The position numbers and the translations under genes were made by a program. From the NCBI GenBank assembly GCA_002811645.1, contig PDIP01000014.1, positions 121,633-185,632 on the forward strand: a stretch of DNA of 64,000 nucleotides. The letters are read 5' to 3'. The notes under the pieces are model-generated. The model saw nothing but the letters and a program-made list of their open reading frames with translations. It made no database searches and was not told the origin of the DNA. Origin of the DNA: Corallochytrium limacisporum (Eukaryota; Opisthokonta). Each line of letters opens with the position of its first letter. Positions within the stretch are counted from its first letter, which is position 1. Shown here one piece after another: positions 9,401 to 19,828 of the stretch.

Positions 9401-11653
9401 GATTGCAGCGCATAACCAGTGCTGCAAAATGGCTTGTCCATCTTCCCTTCGGTTGGATCTTCCTCACCAACGTCAACATAGTGCCAAACAACCAGGCCCT
9501 TTCACGGGGTATGTTCTGTGATGAATCGTTCATCTTTTCCTGATGTTCCACTGTCTTCCAGAGACATTCCTTTTCCCTTTACTTCTCTATGTCTTCAATC
9601 GCGTTCAGCAGTACGGAGGTCATCTACTTCTTGTCGTCTTCTGTGGTTTGGACCCCAGCCAAAAAGTAGAAACTTGGGTACTCCTTTGCAATGACCGCGA
9701 GCATTGCAAAGCATGTAATAGAGAAGAAAACAGAGCGCAGGACAGGCTCAAAATCGAAACAACTGCGCGATCGTCCCGCGGGAGCTGGTAACACTTAGCA
9801 CATCTAAACGAAACCTGGGCACTGCGAAGAGCGAGCTGCACACAGCCGTGTTGACGAACACGCATACTATGTGTATGTGATGACGGCAGTACAAAATAAG
9901 TAGTTCCCTACGCAACATTGACACACAACAGTCCCTGTTGCGTGGGTCTGTTGCCCTCGGCTTCGCATGGTAGCCCTTGATCAGCAGATATGTCGTACCG
10001 TACGTATGCCCGTTTACTGGTTACCTGCCTGAAGTGGCCTTGAATGGGAGAGACATACAAACACCACTGAAATTCCTGAACGCAATTGGTTAGAAATTCA
10101 TATCTGAATATATTTCTAAGTACACTCATTGAAATGAGTAAATAGCATGCGGAGGATTGTCGGGTACCAAATCGTAGAGAAACAGTGCTGAAACGGATCG
10201 ACAAGAATTTGGTGACTCTATAACCATATGGCCCCAGTATTCATAAACAGGGTCTCTTTCCAAGACCTGAACAAATTTTCAACCTGGGTTTGGAGATATA
10301 CCACCAGACGGCCAGACGCTGATGTGATAATCTCTTACAGCGTAGGCCAATTTGGAAAATTCCTACGCTGGTTCAGTACGACAGTAAATTTGGGGGTGAT
10401 TCGGTCCCCCCCCCCGTGTAAGCGAGTCATTGCATTCCCGAGACATCGAAGGAAAACTCTAAGCAACCACCAATCAAGAACACAATGCATGAGTACCCCT
10501 GTGAAGAAATCATCATTGGATAGCACTACACTTTCTTGATATTGACCAATGTTCCAAATTACAGTGTACATCCTGGTTCAGATGCTATACGGTATTGAGG
10601 GGAGCCATCAGTGTTCAATGAAGAGACGACAGGCAGAGGGAATAGCCAGAGACTCGGTAACAATCCCTCGAAACCTGCTCATTGATCACCTACGCCACCC
10701 GTGCCTTCTAGCTGTGTCCCAGATGATGCCTTTACCTATTAACTCTCTATCTGTTTTTTTTTTCATTTTGCGATGTCCACCTTAGATGCGAAACGAATCC
10801 CATAGCTAGGCGGCTGGAAGCAGCTGTACAGGAACGGGCAACCTTGAAGGGCAAAGGAACATTCTTCCGACAAGCAGAGGAGCACTGAGAGGGTAGTGCG
10901 CTATTCATCCGTAGACTACGTGTATCGTGCTCACATCGTCTTTGAAATCCCCTAGGTGCATGTCATATCTAGCTTGCCATCTTCGTCGAGTCCAGCATAT
11001 TTGACAGCCTGTACCTACCGTATCCAATAACAAGAGGGTGATCTCGTTTACTGTTTAGAATGTTTAGCGGGTTAGAATTCACCGAAAGGCACATGCACAG
11101 CTCGCAGTGAACGACCGTACAAGGTATGGACGAAATTCTGGCGCGTGGCCAATTTGTGTGGCCCAGGAGACGGTCGCTGCGTTTTTTGGACGCCAAACCC
11201 TTTCCCCAATGAGTATTGTATGACTGACTGCATTAGTTGAGCCTACAAGCAGAAAGGGGGCCGAGAGCAAAAAGGTTTCCGTAGTTCAAAAGCACACACT
11301 ACTGGCTGAACGTGCGCCCATATGTTTTCCTGGCCAGACGAGCGGGTGATTTGCAATTTTGGAGTAGTCTGCGGAATTAGAAATTGTGATGAAAATTCAT
11401 ATGCCAAGAGCTTTTGGCCGCTCCAAGTCTAAGGGTCACCATTCATTTTTCTTCTTTTTTGCACGCCCGTTCACAGTAAGGTGGCCGCCCTCGATACTCT
11501 TCAATGGCTGAGAACGAGACCTCGTACCCAGTATACTTATGCACAAGAGTTCCATGGATCTGTGATCTATAGTTCTATTAGCTGATATAGGCATCACGAA
11601 CCCAGACGGGGGAAGAAGAACTTATTACCAATCTCTGCAATGAATGGACTTGG

Positions 11654-11678
11654 ATATATATATATATATATATATATT
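11654..11678. repeat. (TA)n microsatellite
   Basis: About 12 uninterrupted TA dinucleotides lie in the middle of the gene-poor region. Confidence 0.9.
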
Positions 11679-14600
11679 TAAAACAATAGCGTCTCCTGTG
11701 CGGAACCCCACTGTAGTGACTTGTTCTGGGAAAAAGGGGCCGTACCGTGATGACATCCTACTCATTTCTTTCATTCTCTGCGCGTCCCACCGGCGTGTCT
11801 TTGTGCTTTGAGAGAAAGGAATACGAGAAAATCCCGTGTTTGGTTCCTCTTGGGTGCTCACATTGTTTTCTTTTTCTAAGATTTCTTATTTAGGCCTTTG
11901 TGAACTGTGAATGCTGTGTGATTTTCAAGGGAAATGATGCCAATCAACGATAGTGAATTGGATACATGAGAAGTCATACAGTAGCAACTCACAGTCATTG
12001 ACTGTGACAAGTCTCACCAGATAGATTGAGATCAATGCCACAGTTCAGAGTGCCAACGGCAAGTGGAAATGTATGGTCTCGGGGGGGTTCGTTTGTGGTT
12101 GGTGTGTCCCAAATTTAAATACAATTGCCAACGGCAAAATGGGAGGGAGGATGTGGGGAATTGTACATATGGCTGAGAATGACATCAGTTTTATCACCAT
12201 GCTAGAACATGCCTATATACTTGAATTCCTTGAACCCAACCGACAGCCCCGAGGAACAGCAACATCTCTGCGATACACTAAGGAATCAGGCGTGGTTGTG
12301 TAGTTAGTGTTGTTTCTCCGGTTCTGCTCGGGTGTGGTTCGAGAAGTGTCCACGTAGTGTGAGAGAGAACGACGTCTCCTGCCAAACTAACCGCCACGAC
12401 GACCGAGCGCAGTGACCATGGAGTTCCAGATTCTGCCTCTTTGTTGTCCAAACACACAAACCAAGAACCTGACATGTTAGTGAAAATAAAATCTTCGGTG
12501 AACCAGCGCTTTGTCGTCTAGCGATACCGAAGCGGTTTCTGTCGGATGGCTTCTTTCTGTGCTGGTCAAGTTTAGGAACGCGTTCCGGAACGTCTGCAAA
12601 TTCCTTTAAAGCCTCGGAGATGTGACCACGGTGTTGGTCCCGCATGATGCTAGAATTGTTCCTCTCATGTCAGAGTGACGAAGGAATGTGGAAATTCCGC
12701 TCACAAGAACTGCATGAATGATATTCACGATGTGTCATGGTTGAAATAGACCGCGGATTTCGACCCGTTCCCTTAGTATTCCACGCTCCATTACTGGGTT
12801 CGGATGACTGCCTATTGCCTCTTTATTTACAATAAACACCGACAAGCACGAAGAATGCAAACTAGAGAGATTCGATTGCACCACCGAGGGGTCCGTACAC
12901 CACAAAGATATGCGCACTGTATTGCGGGCTAGAAGTTCTAATGCAGACCTAGTTTCTGTGGGCTTTGGAAAAGTATGACTTGCTTTTTCGACATGCCACA
13001 TTTATACTATACCGGTCACGAAAAAGCCTTGTAATCTGCCTTTCGCCGTCGTCTCTAAACTGATCCGTACATTCTCTTGGTCTTACCGCCATGGCTCATA
13101 CAAGATGACCGCAACCCATACTATTGAATATCGTTTATCCGTTTAAGATTTTTTTCTCTTTGTATTACTCCGAACTGCTGGTAACCACCTCCTCAGTGAT
13201 TTTAGCCAGTCAATGATTGGCGTGTTTACCCGGTCTCCCCCTGCAACGGGCATAAGAAGCTGTCGACAAGTAAACTCAGGAATTCAGGGATTGGGTGGGG
13301 TCTGTGTGTCTCGGAGAGAAAACGCACACAAAGAGAAATATTGTGAGGGGCAATTTTTTTTTAGTATGTCTAATACGTCCGAGGGAAAGAACACCGCGAT
13401 TTTTGCACTATCGTTGGTCCCCATATAAGGCAACAAAAATTTGAACCTCCTAGCTGCTCTGGTTGACGAAGAACAGTGGCAAGGAGGACGAAAAGTGTAA
13501 ACAAGAACAAAATTCGAATAGAGAAAGATGAGTAATTTCTAAGTTTTTTTGAAACGCCAGATTTGAAACGAAGAGACAGCAAAGGACAGTATTCCTGAAA
13601 ATGCCGGGTGCATGAGTCGAAGTCATCGGTGAGTACGCAGAACCTGTACTGGATCGTATGATCAAAGTAGAGAAACGAAGAGGAGATTGCACACACTTTT
13701 TGTCCTCACAAAGAGCACAATTCCCGATCGATCTCGGCGCGATTGAAGTATAAGTTCTACTGACTCTATCTGTCACACGGTTTGGTATCTTTTGGGAAGC
13801 GAGCATGGGATGCTGGAGAAAATGTGTTGGAACGGGCTATTTTGAGAGATATTGCTGCGGCTGGGGCGACCAAGTTTTCTTCCACGCCGGGGTTGTCTTA
13901 ACCCCATTGCTTTGTTAAGTATTACACGATTCTGTCGTCGCGGTCAATAGTCCTGTAGTGTATATATAGTTGGTATTACCGACATGAACAAGAGACGACA
14001 AGCCAGTGATGATGCAGACCGTTCCATCCGCTGCCGAGCTCGTATGCAAGATCCAATTGGATCGCGAGAAGCCAGAGCAGTGTTCCTATTGGACATGGCT
14101 TGTGCATTTCCTTCTAGTTCCAACAGAATTATAATATGTATACGAGGAAATTGGGAGGAAGTGTTTTTTGCAAGCCGTCTAGCTGCGTTGTTGTTGAATC
14201 ATCAACGGGACATCTGCAAAGGTATGTGTAAGTTACCCGTCGGATGGTGTGACACAGGTTGCCTGTGGAGAGCCGGGTAGTTCCCTGCGCCGGTCTGACC
14301 AGACGCCCACAAGCATCTGAGACACAAGCACCTGACTTTTATAGCACGAGCTCTACAAAGAGACGAATTTCGGAGCCAAGGTCACACGAGGAGCACGCAC
14401 TCTCTCTGGACAAGAGTTGGTTGCGTCAATGGCGCATTGTCTGTTATCACTCGTTCGAGTCCAATGAACGCTTTGCACTACTTAACATTAATAGGTCATG
14501 ATTTTGTCCATGTAAAGACTTTGCACATCCACTAGTACGCATATCGTGAACAAGTCCAGCGGTCAATCAGATGAGGGGATGTCAGCCTACCACCGCCATG

Positions 14601-16330
14601 TTTGAAGGGAGAGTGTTGCGTGTGAACAATGCATGTCGCGTTCTTGGATGGGTACACTTCCGTACGGAAGACGGTGCAACGTCTCGCTTGTGTTAATGCT
14701 CCGGTAAGACTATGTTCCTTGTCTACCAGCCGACATTCACTCACCGACCAACCGTTCCGATGATAGCATCCGCGCTGTGAGCAGCCGACGTTGGACGCTG
14801 AGGATGGCCAGAGAGAGAGCGAGAAAGAGGGCGGAAGGACGCGCACCCGAGAGGGGGGAAGGGGGGAAGGGGAAAACGATGAGAAAGGCGCTGTCAAAAA
14901 TTGCACAGAAAAAGGAGCGGCGGGAATACACACCAGGAAGTGTCGACTTTTCGGGGTGAAACAAAAGGGAGCTCAGAAGTGGTCAATTTTGGTCCTAAGA
15001 AGACACAGCTGGTGGGCATTGAAGTTGCCTGCGGGTTGGTATGGTTTCCCGGGTGCGATAGAGGTAGAAGATGAGGAAGACAACACTGTCAACAAACGAC
15101 AAATTTATCAACAAATATCGAGTCGTATCCACAGGCTATTACTGTTGCGTGAGTCAATCTCGCATCCGAACGCCTTCGGTGGTGTGCACACTTTCTCTTC
15201 ACATGCTATACTAGTTGTTGCTAATTTGATTCGCACTGCAACTACCCCTTACTTTTGGGAAGCACCGTTTGCAGTGTTAGTAATGAATTTTTTCGTTGTC
15301 GAAGTGAGCCAAGCTTATTCACTTGTGCGTACATTTGTTATGGTTCTCAATATTGCATCAAGCTTAAGTGCTTAATCAAGGGGTAGGCTTAGTGTTTCCC
15401 AGATACTCTCTCCACCATGTTTGGTCTTTGGGTCAACTTACACCTCCTGCCTATGAGCAAATTCAAGCCCACACTAAATGCATATCAGTTCTGATAGCCC
15501 TACTGGAGTTTGGGGCCAGCAGATGTCCATTACGCAACTGCCAGAAACCGGAAAAGTCCGTACTCTTCCATCATATACTGTATGTACAACGCGAGGCATT
15601 CTACAGTTTGGTGGGAGGGGAAGCCCTATGAATCGTGCAAAAAAAATACAGCGGCAGAGAAGAAGGATGACGGAACCTCTTTTGGCCGGACCGGGGACCG
15701 GACCTTCATCAAGGACATGGATAGGGGGGGAATGGTGGGGGACATACAGGTCTGTCACATAGTGACAGTAGGACATCCAAACACTTACAACCCCCTTTTA
15801 TACTGTCAATATGTGGTCATGGTCATTCTTCATCCCACTGTGCTAGCGCTATCTTTCTGTTTCCCTTGTGTGCCTGCTGCCTGTTTTCCGAGGGATGATG
15901 ACGGGCGACGGCGGTGTGAGGTGAGGGAATGCACGGAGAACACTTGGCGGGGGGAACAGGCCTTGTTCTTCGGTATCTTTGGAGGATGGTAGTGCTGGGC
16001 ATGGCCTTCGGTGCAGTCGCGGAACCAAGACAGAGATTCGGAATCGTGGATGTCCGCCCCAAATATCCATGCATTGTTTTGACCAATGGCAGAACGCGTG
16101 CTCCTCGGCGTTTAGTACCTGAAGGCAAAGTCTGTCAGCATTTCCTGGGAGTCAATACTTGTTCACCCACAATGTCTATTGCAACACAGCTGCGGAGAAA
16201 TGTGTAGTAATCAGGCGAGTGGGTCAGATATAGATATAAATGTAGTATGTATATATGTAAGAAATATATGCTCGTGGCTCGAACTTCTCAACTGCTGTCG
16301 AGCTTTTTTTTTATGCGAGAAAAGGGGGAG

Positions 16331-16342
16331 GGGGGGGGGGGG
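16331..16342. repeat. G12 homopolymer run
   Basis: Twelve consecutive G, preceded by GGGGGA, lie 31 nt beyond the stop codon of the WOPR gene. They would be transcribed as C12 in its 3' untranslated region. Confidence 0.9.
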
Positions 16343-16373
16343 TATAATTTTTGTATACGTCTGGCGACGCCAT

Positions 16374-17384
16374 TTAGACGTCGCGGAAGTAAATGACCAT
16401 CTTCAGGTCGCTCTTAGAGTCCGAAATGACCTTCTTGCGAAGACCACCGAGCTTCTCAACCTTCTGAGGCTTACCAGTGGGTCCAGTGCACAACTCAGCC
16501 TCCTTGTAGAGCATGGCCTTGCGGTTGTATTGCCAGTAGGAGTCCTTCCACAGGTAGCCATCAGTCCACCGGCGGATACCACTACTGGACTCGGCGTAGA
16601 CATAGCCAAAGCCGCCATCAATTTGGCTCCGCTCGACTTCATTCAGGCGAGCGTGAGTCAGGCGACATTCGCCCCGCCGGGCCATAGCGAAGATGTATTC
16701 CGCCTCAACATGGCCATTTACGTAGCCAAAGAAGGAGGCATTGCCGGGCACATCGCTCATGTTGGGTCCCAGGATCATGACCTTGCAGTCACTTTCGACG
16801 TACATCATGCTGGCGTCGCTGTTCTGCAGGAGTCCTTCGTACTTGGCAAGCACAGCTGGGTTCTTCCTAGCAATAGAAACAGATGAACTGCGAGTTGATG
16901 AGCGAGGCTCAGCAGTGTAGGTGGGAATGTGTGTTGAAGGATAAGTCATGCGAGTAGCATGATGAGGCAGGCGTACCATGCAAGCAGCCTGTACCAAGTC
17001 ATCGAGACGAGACTTCTTTGCCAGACTGTCGGTTTCCTCGTCGGAGCGCAAACGCTTCAGGGATGGTGAACTCACAGTAGACAGATCGTCGACCAGATCC
17101 TCAGTAGGAGGCATATCGCTCAGGCTGTGACGAAGTGTGTTAACGCTGCTCGGTACAGGGGAAATGTAGTCGAAGTTAGCGTACGAGTTCTGCATGTAGT
17201 AATCGGCAGAGGAATACCAGCTCTCATATCCACGAGGCTCGAAGTGAACGTCGTAGTTGTTGTACTGCTGTTGACTGTACTGCGGGTAGACATCGTGGGC
17301 AGGGCTGGGCTGAGCGGAGAGCTTCTGCTGCTCGGCAGCGGGAGATCCGCTCGTGGCGCTAGTGTGATCGTAGCCGAACTCCAT
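16374..17384 (-). CDS. WOPR-domain transcription factor (Wor1/Gti1/Pac2-like)
   Basis: This 336-residue protein carries a WOPR DNA-binding domain at residues about 216-336. The first half reads FFGYVNGHVEAEYIFAMARRGE, then a RLNEVERSQI helix and a SSSGIRRWTDGYLW segment. The RRWTDG core is the hallmark of the family. The second half (GLRKKVISDS to the terminal IYFRDV) matches the conserved C-terminal WOPR strand 'LIKKTFSI...HLISYY'. Known members are fungal master regulators such as Wor1, Ryp1 and Gti1, which control morphology and development. In those the domain is N-terminal. Here the order is reversed: residues 30-80 are Tyr/Gln/Asn/Ser-rich and prion-like, followed by basic KRLR and KKSR patches, then the WOPR domain at the very end. 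The gene is isolated, with about 5.2 kb of empty upstream DNA. Confidence 0.88.
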   Translation of the reverse strand: MEFGYDHTSATSGSPAAEQQKLSAQPSPAHDVYPQYSQQQYNNYDVHFEPRGYESWYSSADYYMQNSYANFDYISPVPSSVNTLRHSLSDMPPTEDLVDDLSTVSSPSLKRLRSDEETDSLAKKSRLDDLVQAACMVRLPHHATRMTYPSTHIPTYTAEPRSSTRSSSVSIARKNPAVLAKYEGLLQNSDASMMYVESDCKVMILGPNMSDVPGNASFFGYVNGHVEAEYIFAMARRGECRLTHARLNEVERSQIDGGFGYVYAESSSGIRRWTDGYLWKDSYWQYNRKAMLYKEAELCTGPTGKPQKVEKLGGLRKKVISDSKSDLKMVIYFRDV

Positions 17385-17441
17385 TGTGATAGCTTAGTAG
17401 AGTGCAAGAGGAACACTTTCCTTACTATAAAGATCTTGTGC

Positions 17442-17450
17442 TTAAAGTAG
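17442..17450 (+). promoter_or_regulatory. Possible WOPR-type binding site upstream of the WOPR gene
   Basis: TTAAAGTAG lies about 60 nt upstream of the WOPR ATG and shares its first seven bases with the Wor1 motif as I recall it (TTAAAGTTT). A second near match, CAACTTTAA on the plus strand (8 of 9 in reverse complement), lies at 21570-21578 in the same upstream region. Autoregulation is known for Wor1; here it is only suggested. Confidence 0.2.
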
Positions 17451-17677
17451 CAGATGTGCAACTGTAGTCCTGGACACCTGATTGTGGTCTCCCTGAAGTA
17501 ACTGTGTGTCTCAAACTGCCAGTTTGCTAGTAAGTGTTTGAATTGCCTGTCGTCCTGGCAGATACCAATACCCCGGGTAGTGACCATGCTAAAGCAAAGG
17601 ATAACAGTCTTCTTGGCAACCTCGTCCTTACGACTTTCCCCGTTTCAAGTCCTAAAGCCACTCGCATTCGCAAAGAG

Positions 17678-17812
17678 CCCCTCTCCTTTCCTTCTTTCCT
17701 CTCCCCTGCCACCCCTGATGTCCTTCGCTCCTCCTTTCCCCTTTCCCTTCCCCCCTTTCCCCTCGGTCGGCCCTTTCCCCTCCCCCTTTCCCCTTTCCCC
17801 CTTTCCCACTCT
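17678..17812. repeat. Polypyrimidine tract
   Basis: About 135 nt are almost all C and T on the plus strand, with degenerate CCCTTTC-like units. The tract lies 300-430 nt upstream of the WOPR ATG, so it is purine-rich on the WOPR sense strand. Such tracts can form triplex DNA or exclude nucleosomes. Confidence 0.85.
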
Positions 17813-18394
17813 AGTCCCTGGTATCTTTCAGCCTGCTGCTCTCCCACTCTCCTGACGGTTTTGCAAAGACCAAGAAGAGGCGCCGCCCTTCGGAGGTGGG
17901 GGGAAAGGGACGACCAGTAGTAGGATACCCTTCAATGACATGCACAAGTGGGTGCGGCTCTCGCAATACCGGGTCGGTCAAGTGAACGAGAAAACGAACT
18001 GCATGTGGCTGTTTTCCCAATACAGAAACTACTGAGGTAACGGTGAACTACGAGACGGTTTACCCTGCTCCGCACGGGCGTCGGGATTTTGAAGATAGAC
18101 AGGTGAGCAGGGATGTGGTTTTGCGGCACAGTCAGCCGAATACTGCGTCGCTGGTTATCCAGCGAGGGTATTAGCCACACTATTAACGGCATTGACATTC
18201 CGTGAATGCAATGCCCCCCGGGGGGGAATTCGGGATTCCTCGCGTAGAGTGTTCTTCTCATGCTCCGGTCGGTCGCCCGTTGTGATGGCTTGTTTCAGTC
18301 AATTCCCGTTTTTTCTAACTTTTGTAGAATGGAATGTAGAAAGGAAGGGGACCACTTTTCGATGGGGAGGGTCGAGAAGTGCCTTCCTTCGTCT

Positions 18395-18530
18395 CCCGCT
18401 CTCTTCCTCCCCCTCTCTCTCTCTCTTTGTGAGTGCTGTCTCTGTCTCTGACTCCCTTTCCTCACACCCTCTCTGCTCCTTTCCCCCCCCTTGTCCACGT
18501 CCCAAGCCCCTCTCACAGTTTCCTTTGAAG
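18395..18530. repeat. Second polypyrimidine tract with (CT)n
   Basis: A C/T-rich stretch includes a short (CT)n run near 18412-18426 and a C8 run near 18485. It is interrupted by a few GTGAGT-like segments. Confidence 0.7.
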
Positions 18531-19814
18531 GGTCAATTCGTTCATGGTCACTCTGTATGATGCAGAAGAAGCAGTAGTTCTCTTCTGAGTCCCCCGTTAC
18601 CAGCGCACACCACTTGATCCGGGGATAAGACAAGTACTAAAACCACAGCCCTCGACAACCCTTTGGGTAGAGCGATTTACCCCGGCCCTCTCTGCCAACA
18701 TCCATCCTCCCCCGGTCGTGTTGGGGTACTGGGGACCGATTCAGCAGCCCAATGGCACATGGAACGTAGGTGCAGAAGGTGATTATGGCATCATCCAACT
18801 CAATAGCCTCAGAGGTCAGAGGCAATCAGTCATGGTAGTACGCTGCGTCTACATTTGGTAGGCACAGGTGGTAATAGACTTCTGCTCGAGGAGCTTTGTC
18901 GAGGACTGGAAGCCGGAAGCGGGGGACAATCCAGTCCAGTGACTCAAACATATTCAGCACAACAGTACTGCCAAAGGCGAACAGTGGCAGAGAAGCCAAC
19001 CACTTTGAAACTGTCAGAAAATTCTCTTCACGCTTTGCCGTTGCTGGAGACAAATACAGCGGTGAAATTGCTCTGTATCCATGTTTTGCAAGAGGGTCAC
19101 CCCCTTTGCCTCTGGTTCGTCCCCCGTCCCGACAGCCATTGCGAGGGGAAAGGACCGTCGGGAGAGGGGAAAGGTAGCTTACGTGCGGGCTACACCAAGT
19201 CAACTCACGCTGGTGACTACTCCACACATATCAGGACACTGATTTCCGGGCATACGTCAAGGCACTACCCGTGCACATCCCACCTCTAAATCGACCTGCT
19301 CTGATTCATCCCATTACACCGTTTAATAGATGCCAGAGCCAGAGCCAGAGCCGGGTTGGCTCTTTGTTCGCTGCTGTTGGTGGGTTTGTCGATCACTATT
19401 GGAATCCCTTCCACTCCGCATTCGTTTCGCTGTCGGACCATTGTGGTGTCTGTCAGGTGGCGCTAGTGGCCACGTCCATCCTCTCCCGCCGTCCTCCACA
19501 GAACGCTGTGCACTGTCGCAGAGGAAAGGGCACGCAGGAATCCACCGCTACTGAGTTAACTGCTTCTTTTGTCCCCCCACGATTGAGAAAGCGGCGAGAG
19601 ATTTGGCCATGGTAGCTCCACCACCAGCAGCCCCGCCCGAGCAGTCATGGAGACTGAAGGGCCCTCCCCTCAATTCATTGTTTGGTTTCTCCGTTCAGAA
19701 CTGGGCGATGGTGGTCTACCATTGACACGGTGCGAAAGGACCCTGGGGATACAGGAAAAACTGGCGATCTTGCTGGCGATAGGGATTCTATCCCACTAGT
19801 GAACTATACTACGA

Positions 19815-19828
19815 GGGGGGGGGGGGGG
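19815..19828. repeat. G14 homopolymer run
   Basis: Fourteen consecutive G form the longest homopolymer of this class in the window. It is intergenic. Confidence 0.9.

Larger units (their letters stand above)
6429..16373. other. 9.9 kb gene-poor region
   Basis: I see no supportable gene. Open frames are short (at most about 155-194 codons), lack recognisable motifs and overlap on both strands. Low-complexity landmarks are a C10 run at 10406-10415, an alternating TA tract at 11654-11678 and a G12 run at 16331-16342. No transposase, reverse transcriptase, rRNA or tRNA was recognised. It could hold non-coding transcripts or regulatory DNA for the WOPR gene; that is inference. Confidence 0.55.

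Noticed and set aside
14791-15375. 194-codon plus-strand frame
   Set aside because: It begins in a simple GA-rich stretch, and the hydrophobic end matches nothing; it is likely chance.
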